DNA of 64,000 nt. Source: Loxodes magnus (taxonomy: Eukaryota > Ciliophora > Karyorelictea > Loxodida > Loxodidae). Every line of letters begins with the position of its first letter. Within the stretch, counting starts at the first letter, position 1. Location of the stretch: the NCBI GenBank assembly GCA_946699065.1, contig CAMPDV010000262.1, forward strand, positions 62,001 to 126,000. Reading direction: 5' to 3'. This document shows, piece by piece, positions 1 to 9,270 of the stretch. The notes beneath the pieces were generated by a model, which was not told the origin of the DNA, did no database searches, and saw only the letters and a program-made list of their open reading frames with translations. The translations under genes were made by a program, and so were the position numbers.

Positions 1-175
1 TTCCTGGAGGTTTAATACAACTTTAATTAGTTTTTCCATGTTCATCTGGCCAGAAGAGTTAAATTCTGAGACCTCCTGGTGCAAAGCAGATTTCGCCTGT
101 TTTCTAGTCTTCTCCTTCGACGTTGAAGTAAGCACATGAGTGCTTTTCTGAGTCTGTTTCCGTTCTTTGTAGCTC
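1..175 (-). mobile_element. Gag-like element ORF, 5' part, cut by window edge
   Basis: Read on the minus strand from about 175 to base 1, this is the N-terminal part of the Gag-like protein family that recurs in the window. It carries the block LHQEVSEF followed by QMNMEKLIKVVLNLQE, nearly identical to the block at 2,150-2,230 on the plus strand. The conserved block is the start of a predicted coiled coil. The protein continues beyond the window, so nothing can be said of its zinc knuckle. Upstream (175-300) is the likely 5' flank. It could belong to a copy of the ~850-bp gag-only elements or to ORF1 of a longer non-LTR element. Confidence 0.55.
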
Positions 176-299
176 TATTATATTCCAGGTTGTTAAAATT
201 ATTAAGAAAAGGCTAAGGTTAAGTGAAAGAAGACTGACCGAGATTTGCTTTTGGCTTCCTCTTCTTCTTCGAGGAGGTGGTATATAAACCCTTTTTGAA

Positions 300-834
300 A
301 CCTTCCATTTTATTTATATTTTCTTCATTATTTAAATAGATAAAAACTTAGGAAAACTTTAATGATATAAAACATAAAAGCTGAATTTATAATTAATTTT
401 ACATTATTTGATAAAATCTTTCTAAAGGATAAATTTATAAATGCGAATATATTGCAAATGCAATACCTCTATCTTAAAATATTTGAAATAATTACTTTTT
501 TGAGTAAAAGATTTTTTATGAAGCTGATAATTTTTAATTTTTATATTGTAATAGAAAAATTAGGTGCTTAATGTATTTAATAGTTTAACAAAATAATATA
601 TTGCAAAATATTTTATAAAATATCTTATGTATTAAATATATTGTAAGCTAAATATAAGGATTATATTACCTATATTTACTAATATAAATTCCAGTTATTT
701 TAAGGCTAAAATATTCTTAAGAAATACAAAAAATATAACCGAGAATTTAAATACCAGCAATAGATTAAGTTAAATTAATCAATTTATATATTGTGGAAAT
801 TCTCTAATTTATCAATAGCTTCTTAAATCTCAGA
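300..834. other. AT-rich stretch, no gene seen
   Basis: Very AT-rich sequence between the Gag-like fragment and the R1 repeat. I see no coherent reading frame, RNA gene or repeat in it. Confidence 0.5.
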
Positions 835-1944
835 TTTTAACACTTTTAAAGAACTATTAGTACAATTAATTTTTTATCTATTAACTCAAGATCAATGTTG
901 TTTAAATTTCATAGTTATTATAAATAAAAAAATAAATATTATTATAGAGTGCATAGCCCCTCGTTGGCACGCAGCTTTTAATATTAATATTTAATATTAA
1001 AAAAATGTTCTCATACTTCTTGTTTAAATTCTAGCACTCCAATGAGTAACGTCAGCTTCTCCAAATGGGGAAATTACTTATTAAAGATTATTCTCTAGAC
1101 TTTAATCAAATGCTTCATTCTTCTTGAATATAATCCAAATAAGAATTTGTAATTAAGTCGTTAGAAGGTCCATCAGTCAAAAGTTTATACTGCTAACGAG
1201 AATTCTCGGGCAAGTTAGGCTTGTCTCTTCCGAGCTTATCCACCCTTCCCCGTGGTGGCATCTAGTGTAAGATTACTCACAATACAATATACACTGTACC
1301 AGATTACCTACTAGTTTGGCTGACGCGGCCGATATCCATTTTATTATATATAATAATTAAATAAAATAATAAATTAAATGATTTAGATTATACAGACTAA
1401 TTTTTTCTTTAATATGTATGATAAATTAAGAAAAATAGATTAAATTATAATAATTTTTTGATTTTTAAGTTTGAAATATATTTTATTTAAATTATTTAAA
1501 CCCATAAATATTATCATATTATCATTATCATTTTATTATTTCTACTTATTATTTATTTTACTTAATAAGCATTAGTAATAGATAAAATATTGTTTAAAGT
1601 AATATTAAGCTTAATTTTAAATATTTAAATTTCTTACCTTATTTTTTAAAACTAATTAAATATTTGACTTAAATCTTTAGTTTTATTTAAATTATTTTAT
1701 TATTATTTTATATTTAAAATTTTATTTAAATTCAAAGATAAATTTTGAAATAATATATTTTGTAAAACACTAAATTTTTTAATTAAATTAATTACTTTAT
1801 TTAGTAGATTAAGTGATTAATAAAATTTCTTAATATTTTATTGGCACATTTATGCTCTATTTAATAATAATAAATTCATATTTTAAATGGTTCTAAATTA
1901 TTAGGTATGATTCTTTTAGCAATAAACTTAGCTATGAACAAACT

Positions 1945-2848
1945 TAAAACCTATAATTTAGATTCCCAATAAAAAGAAAAAATGTCGAACCTCCGAAAGG
2001 GATTCTTTCCAGCTCCTAAGAACTAGGAGGCTGGCGCCTAACAATAGTGTTAGGAAACAAATAAACCTTCAAAAACCACCCATACTGCGGAAACACCCGC
2101 CTCGGAAGAGAAACCGAGGAAGTAGGTCAAGTCTATCCTACATCAGGAGGTCTCCGAATTTAACACTACTGGTCAGATGAGCATGGATTAGCTCGTCAAG
2201 GTGGTGTTAAACCTCCAGGAAGAGGTTAGAAAATTACGAAAGGAAAATGAAAAGCTGATTGAGCAGATTTAACACGGGCTTTAGGATGCTCTAGACCTTA
2301 GAATGGCCAATTAGGAAAGAGAACTCACTGCTCTCTGAAATTATTAAAAATATCAACTTAGTCAGACGAACTCCTAGGTAAAGAAGATTTAGCAACTAAA
2401 ATTAATTCCTTGAAAACATAATATAGAGCCAATAAAGCCAATAGAGTCAGCTGATCCCCTAGCATAATAGAATGGACATTGAAAATGAAAAGATTTACTA
2501 AAGGACGATAGTAAAATAATAATAGAACTGAAAACCTAAAAAGTGATGTTACTTTTGTAAAAGTATTTATCATATGTAAAAAAAATGTAGATAATTTCAA
2601 TAATTTAAAAGATAATACTGACTTAGAGAGATACAAAGAGCTCAGAGGCTATGATGTGATCGAGAAGGGAGAATTTTTAAGCGTAGAATTACTGTAATGT
2701 AATCAGCTATGGGGCATGAAATGCAAGGAAGAGAAACTCAAGACCATTGGTAGAGAAGGACTAAACTTTTAGACCCATTATTTGAACGGCGGATATGATT
2801 CTACTGTTAAACAATATTAAATAAATTAAATAAATAAACATAAAACCT
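1945..2848 (+). mobile_element. Insertion 1 in R1: ~888-bp gag-only element with 8-bp TSD
   Basis: TAAAACCT occurs at 1,945-1,952 and again at 2,841-2,848, and the matching site in the R1 copy near 47,295-47,310 has it once, in uninterrupted flanking sequence. The insert (1,953-2,840) holds one Gag-like ORF and ends in an A-rich run of AAATAAA-like units, which is typical of target-primed retrotransposition. No terminal inverted repeats are visible. No reverse transcriptase fits in this length, so the element would need enzymes supplied from elsewhere. Confidence 0.7.
1982..2820 (+). CDS. Gag-like protein of insertion 1 (coiled coil, CCHC knuckle), frames shifted
   Basis: The ORF opens with ATG at 1,982 (MSNLRKGFFPAP), about 30 bp inside the insertion. 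The family block LHQEVSEF...QMSMDQLVKVVLNLQEE and a charged coiled coil follow, then MANQEREL. A Gln-rich stretch and MDIENEK lead to a zinc knuckle, CYFCKSIYHMQKKC (CX2CX4HX4C, near 2,550-2,590), in the +1 frame. A C-terminal domain with YKELRGYDVIEKGEF follows in yet another frame. Retroviral-type knuckles of this kind bind nucleic acid in Gag and in ORF1 proteins, so a role as an RNA-packaging protein is inferred. The frame changes suggest a decayed copy; short introns or frameshifting cannot be excluded. TAA/TAG codons inside the ORF are read as Gln. Confidence 0.6.
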
Positions 2849-3023
2849 TTTTTATTAAAACTATTTAAATATAATATTTTCTTTTGCTAATAAAATTAAA
2901 TATTAATAAAATTTATTTAAAACGTATATATTATATTATTTTAAATTAAAATAATATAATATAAGATTATTCTGCTTTTACAAATATTTAGTTTAATTTT
3001 ATTGTAAAGTATTATTTTATATC

Positions 3024-3892
3024 ATTACTATAAAAAAAAAAAAAGATGGACCAAAACAGCCGCCTTTCTAAAAATTAAATAAGAAAAGCTAAAAAAAGGC
3101 GGTGCAGGAGTTACGCAAATAGGAAAGATAGGAATCAGATTTAAGTTCATCTTCGCAAGGCAAAGTTATGACAGGTGCAATTGAATACAACAAACATAAA
3201 GTACAGATCCAGGAAGATCTACAAATCAAGATTGAGGCAATGTAAGCACAAATAATTAAATACGAAGAAACAATTTACAATTAAAATCTTTAAATAAGGG
3301 AGTTAACAAACTTTATAGAAGATTAAAGCAATGAACATGTAATATTAAAAAACAACTTATTGAAAACAACCTAGTAACGGAAGAGCAACTCTGAAAATAA
3401 TCTTAACAAAACTTTAAATATTCTTAAAAGATGGAAGTCGAAAAATAGCCACTGTCGTGCGAAAAACAATCTAACCCATAAAAAGAATCTGAAAATTACG
3501 ATAATAACATAATTAAAAGACTTGAAAAAATAGAAAATTTTTTTAATATAAGTACAATTTAACAATAATAAAAAAAACATTGCATATACTGTCAATCAAG
3601 CTGTCATCTAGTAAGAAACTGCTAATAATGAAAAAGATTAAACGAAAAAGAACAATAAAAAACATGATGTCGACTTAACAAATTATGAATAACAAAAACT
3701 GGAATATATAGATAAAAAATCCTTGCAAGACCTACTTAAATTTATTAGTGGTAACCTGCCACTTATCAAAAAAGGTCATGGTCTACATCCATGAAAAAAA
3801 ATGGCAGAGTGAAACTGGTTGGAACTCCAGCAAGCTCGAAAACTCTTAACATTTAGTTAATTTTAATTTAATTTAATAAATAATTACTATAA
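3024..3892 (+). mobile_element. Insertion 2 in R1: ~849-bp gag-only element with 10-bp TSD
   Basis: ATTACTATAA is present at 3,024-3,033 and at 3,883-3,892, flanking an insert that is absent from the R1 copy at 46-47.6 kb. The left end begins with an A run just before the first ATG, and the right end is AT-rich. It is the same size class and orientation as insertion 1 but its protein is only distantly related, so these are two separate insertion events of two subfamilies into one R1 copy. Confidence 0.65.
3046..3860 (+). CDS. Gag-like protein of insertion 2 (CCHC zinc knuckle)
   Basis: ATG at 3,046 (MDQNSRLSKN) lies directly after the A run. A strongly coiled-coil segment follows (VQIQEDLQIKIEAMQ near 3,210), readable in the +1 frame. 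Next come MEVEKQPLS, a helical stretch and a clear knuckle CIYCQSSCHLVRNC (CX2CX4HX4C) at about 3,580-3,625. A C-terminal domain with KSLQDLLKF and LIKKGHGLHPW runs to about 3,840. The order (coiled coil, M[ED][IV]E[NK], knuckle, short C-terminal domain) is the same as in insertion 1 and in the 57-kb element. At least two frame changes are needed along the ORF. Function is inferred from the family architecture only. Confidence 0.6.
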
Positions 3893-3990
3893 CTTTTAAT
3901 TTTATAATTATTTTCATAAAATTAGTATTTTAATTATTAACATATATATTATGAGCAAAAATCTATTTTATAATAAAAATATTATTTTAA

Positions 3991-4315
3991 AACCGCCATA
4001 GTTCTTCGAAGGTGAACAACAAGGGACATCTTCATCAGAGGTTGGGGAAGTTAAGTACCCATAATCGACTTTATGTCTTCCTCTGCTTTGACTTGGTCTC
4101 GGGACATCTGTTAATTTGACCTTCGGCACTGGCTTAGTTTAGTTTAATTCTGGAAATAAAAGGAAATTATTTTTGCGAGCTTCATCAGAGGTGGGGAATT
4201 TAAGTACCCATAATTGACACATGTCGTCCTCTGCTTTGGTGATGCAATGAGACACGATCCTGCTATGTCCTTGGACCTCCAACAAATATTAAAGATTACG
4301 AGTATTCTGAAATTA
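3991..4315. repeat. GC-richer non-coding block with an imperfect ~60-bp direct repeat
   Basis: The sequence starting CTTCATCAGAGG at 4,030 recurs at 4,180, about 150 bp later. Both copies share the motif TTAAGTACCCATAAT and end in CCTCTGCTTTG. The block is more GC-rich than the surrounding DNA. I see no coherent reading frame in it. It may be the 3' part of the minus-strand Gag-like element next to it. Confidence 0.5.
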
Positions 4316-4419
4316 TATCAGTATTGAACATTTTTATCAGTACTGAATAATTATATCAGTATTGAACAAGGTTTATCAGTATCTGATAATTTTATCAGTA
4401 ACAAACATTCTTGTCAGTA
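4316..4419 (+). repeat. Six iterons of TATCAGTA at a 19-20-bp pitch
   Basis: TATCAGTA begins at 4,316, 4,335, 4,354, 4,374 and 4,393, with a variant TGTCAGTA at 4,412. Most copies are followed by a TTGAACA- or CTGAATA-like spacer. The pitch of 19-20 bp is strikingly even. It could be a minisatellite, a protein-binding array, or part of the end of a mobile element. Confidence 0.75.
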
Positions 4420-4432
4420 CGAAACATTTTTA

Positions 4433-4475
4433 AAGAGCTGCGCACCAATGAGAGTGCTACGCGCTCTATAATCAA
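4433..4475 (-). repeat. Conserved ~40-bp core element (hairpin-forming)
   Basis: On the minus strand this reads TATAGAGCGC ... TTGGTGCGCAGCTCTT, the same core found inside both R1 copies (near 945-985 and 46,320-46,365) and at 50,035-50,075. The ends AGAGC-GCG and CGC-A-GCTCT can pair with one bulged base. It lies immediately beside the TATCAGTA iterons. Confidence 0.6.
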
Positions 4476-4559
4476 ATTTATTTATTATTTATTTATATTT
4501 AAATTGGGCTGTTAACGGTGTCTGACAGATCACCACTGAAAAAATTTTAAAGTCTGAAT

Positions 4560-5295
4560 CTGACTTTTTTACTAACTCTAGCGATCGTGTGTTCGTCTTA
4601 TAAGCCTTCAATCTTTTATTTTCTAGTTTTTCTAATTTCAAATCTATTTTCAACCTATAAGCCACTCCATTATCTATTCATTAGATCTACTTTTCCTTCT
4701 CCTTATTTTTTATTAAATTTGTTTCTGTCATAATTATTCCTTGACTTTTCTAAATTCTTCATAGTTAATGCACAATTGATTTTTACTTTTACAATAATAG
4801 AATAGTTTCTAAATCTTAATCTTTTTTTTTTGTTTCTTTGATTCTTGAGGAATTTCTCAAACTCCATCTTTTCGTTCTGTTCTAGCAAGGTCTGTCTCTT
4901 CCGACTCAGCAAATATTTTTAATCTAAAAATTTTAAGCTTGGATCTTCACCACTTGGGAGTTTTTCTAACTGAATTGCAATTGTAAAGTTATTCCAAATA
5001 AAATCAATCTTTCTCTTTAAGTTGGCCATTCTGAGGTGTCTTTATGCCAGTATTAGATATTTTCTGTCAACTTCTCATTCTCCTATCTAAGCTTCCTGAA
5101 CTCTTCCTAGAGGTTTAGTATCACTTTGATGAGCAGTTCCATATTCATCTGATCAGAAGGATTGGACTCTTGACCTTTTGATGCAAAGCCGACTCACCCG
5201 TTTACAGGTTTTTACTTCTATGTTGACATTGGAGCATGTGCGACTTTCTGGAATTGTTTCTGCTCCGCTTATTTAACTACGTGTCAGCCTACCAT
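4560..5295 (-). CDS. Gag-like element ORF (coiled coil), frameshifted
   Basis: Minus-strand ORF from the ATG at 5,295 (MVGWHVVKQAEQKQ). The family block QMNMELLIKVILNLQEEF lies near 5,080-5,150, and a coiled coil follows. From the in-frame ATG at about 5,031 a second coherent frame reads MANLKRKIDFIWNNF, then LPSGEDPSLKFL and LLEQNEKMEFEKF. This parallels MANQEREL in insertion 1, so one indel separates the two frames. No zinc knuckle is recognised. TGA is read as Trp in the first lines. The element abuts the truncated MORN/F-box gene at about 5,420. The same 5' leader (5,295-5,415) precedes the copy at 62.3 kb, so it belongs to the element. Confidence 0.6.
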
Positions 5296-5419
5296 TTTTT
5301 AGGAGCTAAGTAAAATCCCCCTTTGAAACCCATCATATATTTTTTGGGTCGCTTAGTTGAGATACTAAAGTTTTCGTTACGTAAACTATAGCAAAACTGA
5401 CTTCATTTTCTTTAAGCTT

Positions 5420-6117
5420 GAAGGAAATAAAAAGCTTGTAAAAGTAAAGCTACAAAATAAATTATAGATATAAATTTCTTGTAATAAAAATGTTTATTGC
5501 ATTTTTAAACTTTCTCATTACTTGTTTAAAAGACACTGAATTAAAGAAAAGTGAACTTAATCAGCCATTTATTAAGAAAATGGGATAGAATTTATAGATA
5601 GTCTTTATATATTAGAATTAGCTATTTGTTTTAAAATTCACTCTGTTTTATTCTTTTATATCTTAGTATTTCCTTAGTAATTCTTAATACTCAGAAATTA
5701 TATTAGTATTTGAAGTTATAAAAGAACTTATTTACTCTTTGTAAGTTGCAAATGCTTTTTAAGTTTAAAAATTTGAAAACTTCAGTTAAAATATTTTTTC
5801 TTTACCAAAAATTTATTTTCATTTTGTCTGTTTTGAATACATTTTTCCAATATTCGTTATAGTAATTATTTTGTTTTATTTAGGCCGATTAATTTTATTA
5901 TAGATTGCTTTTGATGTTATTTTGTAAGTTTTTAAAAGTTTGATCCATCAAATATTCCACCATCTTTAAAATAAAAAATTCCGTTACTTTGTATCTAATT
6001 ATCTTTTCATTATCCTTTGAATATATCTCCATTTTTAAATATAAATTCCCCATTTCCATTTGTATAATCATATAATAGCTCTCCTTAGCATATTCTTCCA
6101 TCGAAAAATAGAACAAT
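5420..6117 (-). pseudogene. MORN-F-box gene fragment, 3' end cut by a Gag-like element
   Basis: The minus strand begins with MORN-type repeats (TNGNGEFIFKNGDIFKG, then QSNGIFYFKDGGIFDG) at about 6,080-5,930, with TGA as Trp. An F-box follows near 5,800-5,690: ILTEVFKFLNLKSICNLQ, then RVNKFFYNF and a Trp. F-box proteins recruit SKP1-cullin ubiquitin ligases, and the C-terminal part normally selects the substrate. The last ~100 bp (5,430-5,530) match 63,885-64,000, where the homologue continues into leucine-rich repeats. Here that continuation is missing and the element leader begins. A frame that opens under the standard code at 5,898-6,116 is an out-of-frame shadow. The gene is presumably non-functional. 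Confidence 0.6.
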
Positions 6118-6184
6118 TTAAATTTTATAATTTACATTTAAATTATCTTTTAATTCACTTATTAAAATTATTGCATAATTTTTT

Positions 6185-6480
6185 TTAAATAGGATGGACC
6201 TTACTCTAAAGGGTACGAGAAGAATTCCCTAAAGATGAACTGACTCAGAAGCAAACCTTCTAAGTATAAGACCAGACTAATCTCTTCATCATGGGTTGGA
6301 AATTTACCTGTAATCGCCTGTTGGCATCCTGTGCTCTGGAGAATTGGAACCGCGACCTTTCTCACAATAAGAAGAGAAGATACAAAGGGAATATTGGGAA
6401 TTTAAAGACTTTAAAATTTATTTCTTATAATGCTGCCCACCATTGAGATCTATGCAAACTTTAATCAAAGTTTTTTTTTA
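6185..6480. other. GC-richer island without a recognised gene
   Basis: This ~300-bp stretch has much more balanced base composition than its surroundings but no coherent frame on either strand. The minus strand contains a GGTTCCAATTC string loosely like a pol III B box, but no tRNA fold can be drawn around it. It ends in a T9/A13 run beside the Gag-like element at 6,500. It may be an element end or a small RNA unit. Confidence 0.35.
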
Positions 6481-6499
6481 TAAAAAAAAAAAAAGTTAA

Positions 6500-7340
6500 A
6501 AAGCTTTGTTAAAGCCTTAGTAGTCAGCCATCTGACCTATTCTATCAGCTTGTCTCCATTAGTTTGTCTTGAATTTCTACTAGGCTTAATTAGGCGGTGT
6601 AGCACTTCATTAGCGCACCATCCTTTAATATTCGGAATAGTTTTGGTCTTGCATGTAGTCCTAATTATTTCTCCAAGGATTAAGATTTGAATTAAAGAAT
6701 TTTTTTCTATAAATTTTTCCGCTTTATGTTGGATATATCCTAAATAGTTTTCTAAAAATATCTTATTTATTCTTTCTTTAAATTTCGCTTAGTTAGTAGC
6801 AGTATTTTCATTGGTGTTATTTATTGCACACGTAGCATTTTATTCTTCTTTTAAACTATTATTCCTGTAACACTTATTTAATTTAAATTTACTACTTATT
6901 TTAAATAAACTTTACTGTTTATTTTAATTTGAGGCTTCATTTTCTATTTCCATAGGATCTGATTAATTCTGTTAAAACGAAAATGGCGTAACCTGAATTT
7001 ATTATTAAATTTAAAGAATTCTTTGCTCCAGTTTGTTTTCTATTTCTTATGATTATTAATATTGTTTCTCAAGTAAAGACGTTATTAGTTTTTCTAATTT
7101 TTCTACTTTATCAGTGAGGTATCTATTTTTAAACATAAACTCTTTTAACGACTTAGATAATATTTCTATTTGAGTTTGTGTCGGTAGTTTTTTTAGTTCT
7201 GGATTTCCAAGTGGTTAATGTTCGTCATATCAATCATATTTCTCACTTTCATTCATTGTAATTATTTCGCTTTTTTATTTTTTAGATTATTTTCCTGTTT
7301 AAATGTTTTGTTCAAAGTTCTGTTATTTCTTAGAAGCCAT
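6500..7340 (-). CDS. Gag-like protein, near-identical partner of the 57-kb element, with indels
   Basis: Minus strand, ATG at 7,340 (MASKKQQNF). It aligns along its whole length with 56,938-57,790 at high identity. Shared features are KYDWYD, a coiled coil with LEKLITSLLEKQ, a Gln-rich run, and DPMEIENEASNQNK. A one-base deletion before the knuckle moves the CCHC residues out of frame, and an extra A further on moves the frame back, so this copy is probably inactive. The C-terminal region contains NYLGYIQHKAEKFIEK. The shared unit runs from just before the ATG to about 840 bp downstream, close to the size of the two insertions in R1. Confidence 0.65.
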
Positions 7341-7626
7341 TTTATTTTTTTTTAATAATATAATAATGAAATATAAAAGTCGAATTTAAGATGAAGCTCT
7401 ACAATCTGCCAAATACTATTTATTATTATTTAAATAATTATTCATTTTTTTTTAGTTATATGACTCATATTATTTATTAAGAAATTATGCGTTTAATAGT
7501 TAAGCAAATTTAAGATAACAAATATTATAATTTTTTAAGGAAATAATATATTATTTTCTTAGATCTTAAAGATCTTTCTGCTTTTTTAATTTTATTATTA
7601 TTAAGAGTTAGCTAGTAATAAAAAAC

Positions 7627-8530
7627 ATGATAGACAGCTTCAGAAAAAAAGTTTTTAGCCGTCTCCTCAGAGTATTAGTAAAAGTAATAAGCGTTAAATA
7701 TTCACTATATATCCTCTTCAAATTAACTATCTTCTTAATAAATTATACCACAACAACCTATAAAATTGGGAAAAAGACTAAAATAGAAAGCTGAAACTAT
7801 AACTCCGAAAGAGAAGCCAAGGAAAAAATAGGAAATGATAATACCCCAAGCAGTATGTGAATTTTTACTTTAGAGAAGAACAAGTGAACATTGCTCAATT
7901 AGCGCTGATGAGTGTCAACCTCCTGGAAGAGAAAAAAGTCCCAAGATCTGAATTAGAAACTTATTGAATAACTGGAACAAAAGGAAGAGCAAAAAGATTC
8001 AAGACTAATGGTTTAAAAAAGAGATATAAACACCTTATGAAGCATATCATAAGATAAAAGCAATCAATCTTTAAATTAGCAATAGAAGTTGATAGAAGTA
8101 GAAAATAAAACAGAAAAAATAGAAGAAAATTAATAAAATTTGCGATTTTGAATGGAGATTAGATAATAAAAAAGTGATCAATGATAATTTAAGAAGAAAT
8201 GATCAGAAAGATTAATAGAAATTAGAAATAGATAAAGATTAGAAAAAATTTTCTGCTGTAAAAGCTTATGGCACCTTCCTCGGAAATGTTAAAATTATAA
8301 CAGAAGTAAAGGAACTATTTGACTCAAGATCAAAAGAGAATAAAGCAAAAAGAAGCTAAACCGAACCGAATGTATTGCAACCCAGGCGGAGAGATACTCA
8401 AAATAAAGAAAGATGTAATAAGATCAAGACAGAAAAGGGGAGAAAGGAAAGCATGAAAAAATAAGAGTTTCCAATCTCGCTAAAATACGTTATCACAAAA
8501 ATTTTTATTAAGTAACAGGGAACATAAACT
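7627..8530 (+). pseudogene. Diverged Gag-like element ORF
   Basis: Plus strand from the ATG at 7,627. The family signature is recognisable but spread over frames: KEKPRKK near 7,810, then NIAQLALMSVNLLEEKK near 7,890-7,925, matching QMSMDQLVKVVLNLQEE of insertion 1. After it come Lys/Gln-rich helical segments and a basic C-terminal region. No intact knuckle was found. Frame changes and low conservation indicate an old copy. It sits just 3' of a second truncated MORN/F-box fragment on the opposite strand. Confidence 0.4.
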
Positions 8531-8639
8531 ACTTTCTTCCAGAAGGAATTGAAATACCTCATAATGGTAAAATTTAATTTAATAATTTAGTATTATTCTT
8601 AAATGTTTAAATACCTAATTTTTCATTTATATAACATAA

Positions 8640-8900
8640 TATAAATGTGGTTTCATCTTTATTTGGTTTACCTTAAATCAAGGAATTTTAATACTGAAGA
8701 AAAAATTTCGGAAATATGCATTCTTGTTATTTTTTCTTCAAATTTTTCTACTTCACCAGCTTACTTTCACTATTTATGCTCTTGTAACTTTTGCTCCACA
8801 TTGTCTTTATTTATTTTTCCTTCATTGGATCATATTTTCTTCTTTTCTCCGTTTTTAAGGAAAAATTAATTACTTTTATCTGAATTTCTTGAAATTCTTA
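8640..8900 (-). pseudogene. MORN-F-box gene fragment
   Basis: Minus strand: a MORN remnant (FLKNGE) near 8,860, a charged stretch (VEKFEEKITRM), then an F-box-like start HISEIFSSVLKFLDLRQ at about 8,705-8,655. The last part aligns with ILTEVFKFLNLKSICNLQ of the fragment at 5.7 kb. The frame is lost after about 8,640, where the diverged Gag-like element begins. A plus-strand frame with ATG at 8,645 is the shadow of this coding strand. Confidence 0.45.
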
Positions 8901-9049
8901 CGAAAGCCGCAGTTAGAAGGGATTAGAGGAAATTCCTATTCTTGTGGTAAATAATACCATCTGTTAATTTCTTATAAATAAAAATTATAATTTTGATTGC
9001 ATTTAGTCGCAGTCTTGTTTTACGGTATTTTCAAATTTAAAACCTAGAT

Positions 9050-9270
9050 CAGTGATAATTGAAAATAGGAGAATTCTGAGACCTGGATTTCCATGTCAAT
9101 TATTTTAAAAACTGCCACAAAATCAATAATAGCTTCTTCTACCGCTAGAGAAGGTCCTCGGGTAAGTTAAGATTATACCACAAAGAGCACATTCATACTT
9201 ATACATGGTGGCATCTATACTTTGAGTATTTGTAATGTAATTTACACTCACCTAATTTTCTACTCTTCAT
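9050..9270 (+). repeat. Diverged partial copy of the R1 head
   Basis: Words shared with R1 (1,190-1,310) occur in the same order: CTCGGGTAAGTTA, GGTGGCATCTA and a TTTACACTCAC segment. Similarity fades on both sides. Confidence 0.45.

Larger units (their letters stand above)
835..3990 (+). repeat. Dispersed repeat R1, copy 1, interrupted by two insertions
   Basis: Segments 835-1,944, 2,849-3,023 and 3,893-3,990 match, in order, the uninterrupted sequence at 46,205-47,600. Similarity is clear both in the GC-richer head (about 940-1,340, including the conserved core near 945-985) and in the AT-rich tail. The two gaps are exactly the two Gag-like insertions, each bounded by a short direct repeat. 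A weaker copy of the head lies at 9,050-9,270. No protein-coding capacity is recognisable; it may be a non-autonomous element, a 3' end of a larger element or a structured non-coding RNA unit. Boundaries are estimated by eye. Confidence 0.75.

Noticed and set aside
2358..3595. Minus-strand Phe/Leu-rich ORFs
   Set aside because: They are antisense to the two Gag-like ORFs, whose zinc knuckles and TSDs fix the coding strand.
5898..6116. 72-codon minus-strand ORF under the standard code
   Set aside because: The neighbouring frame encodes MORN repeats that continue into an F-box; this ORF is its out-of-frame shadow.
6300..6365. tRNA-like B-box string on the minus strand
   Set aside because: No T-stem, acceptor stem or anticodon arm can be paired around it.
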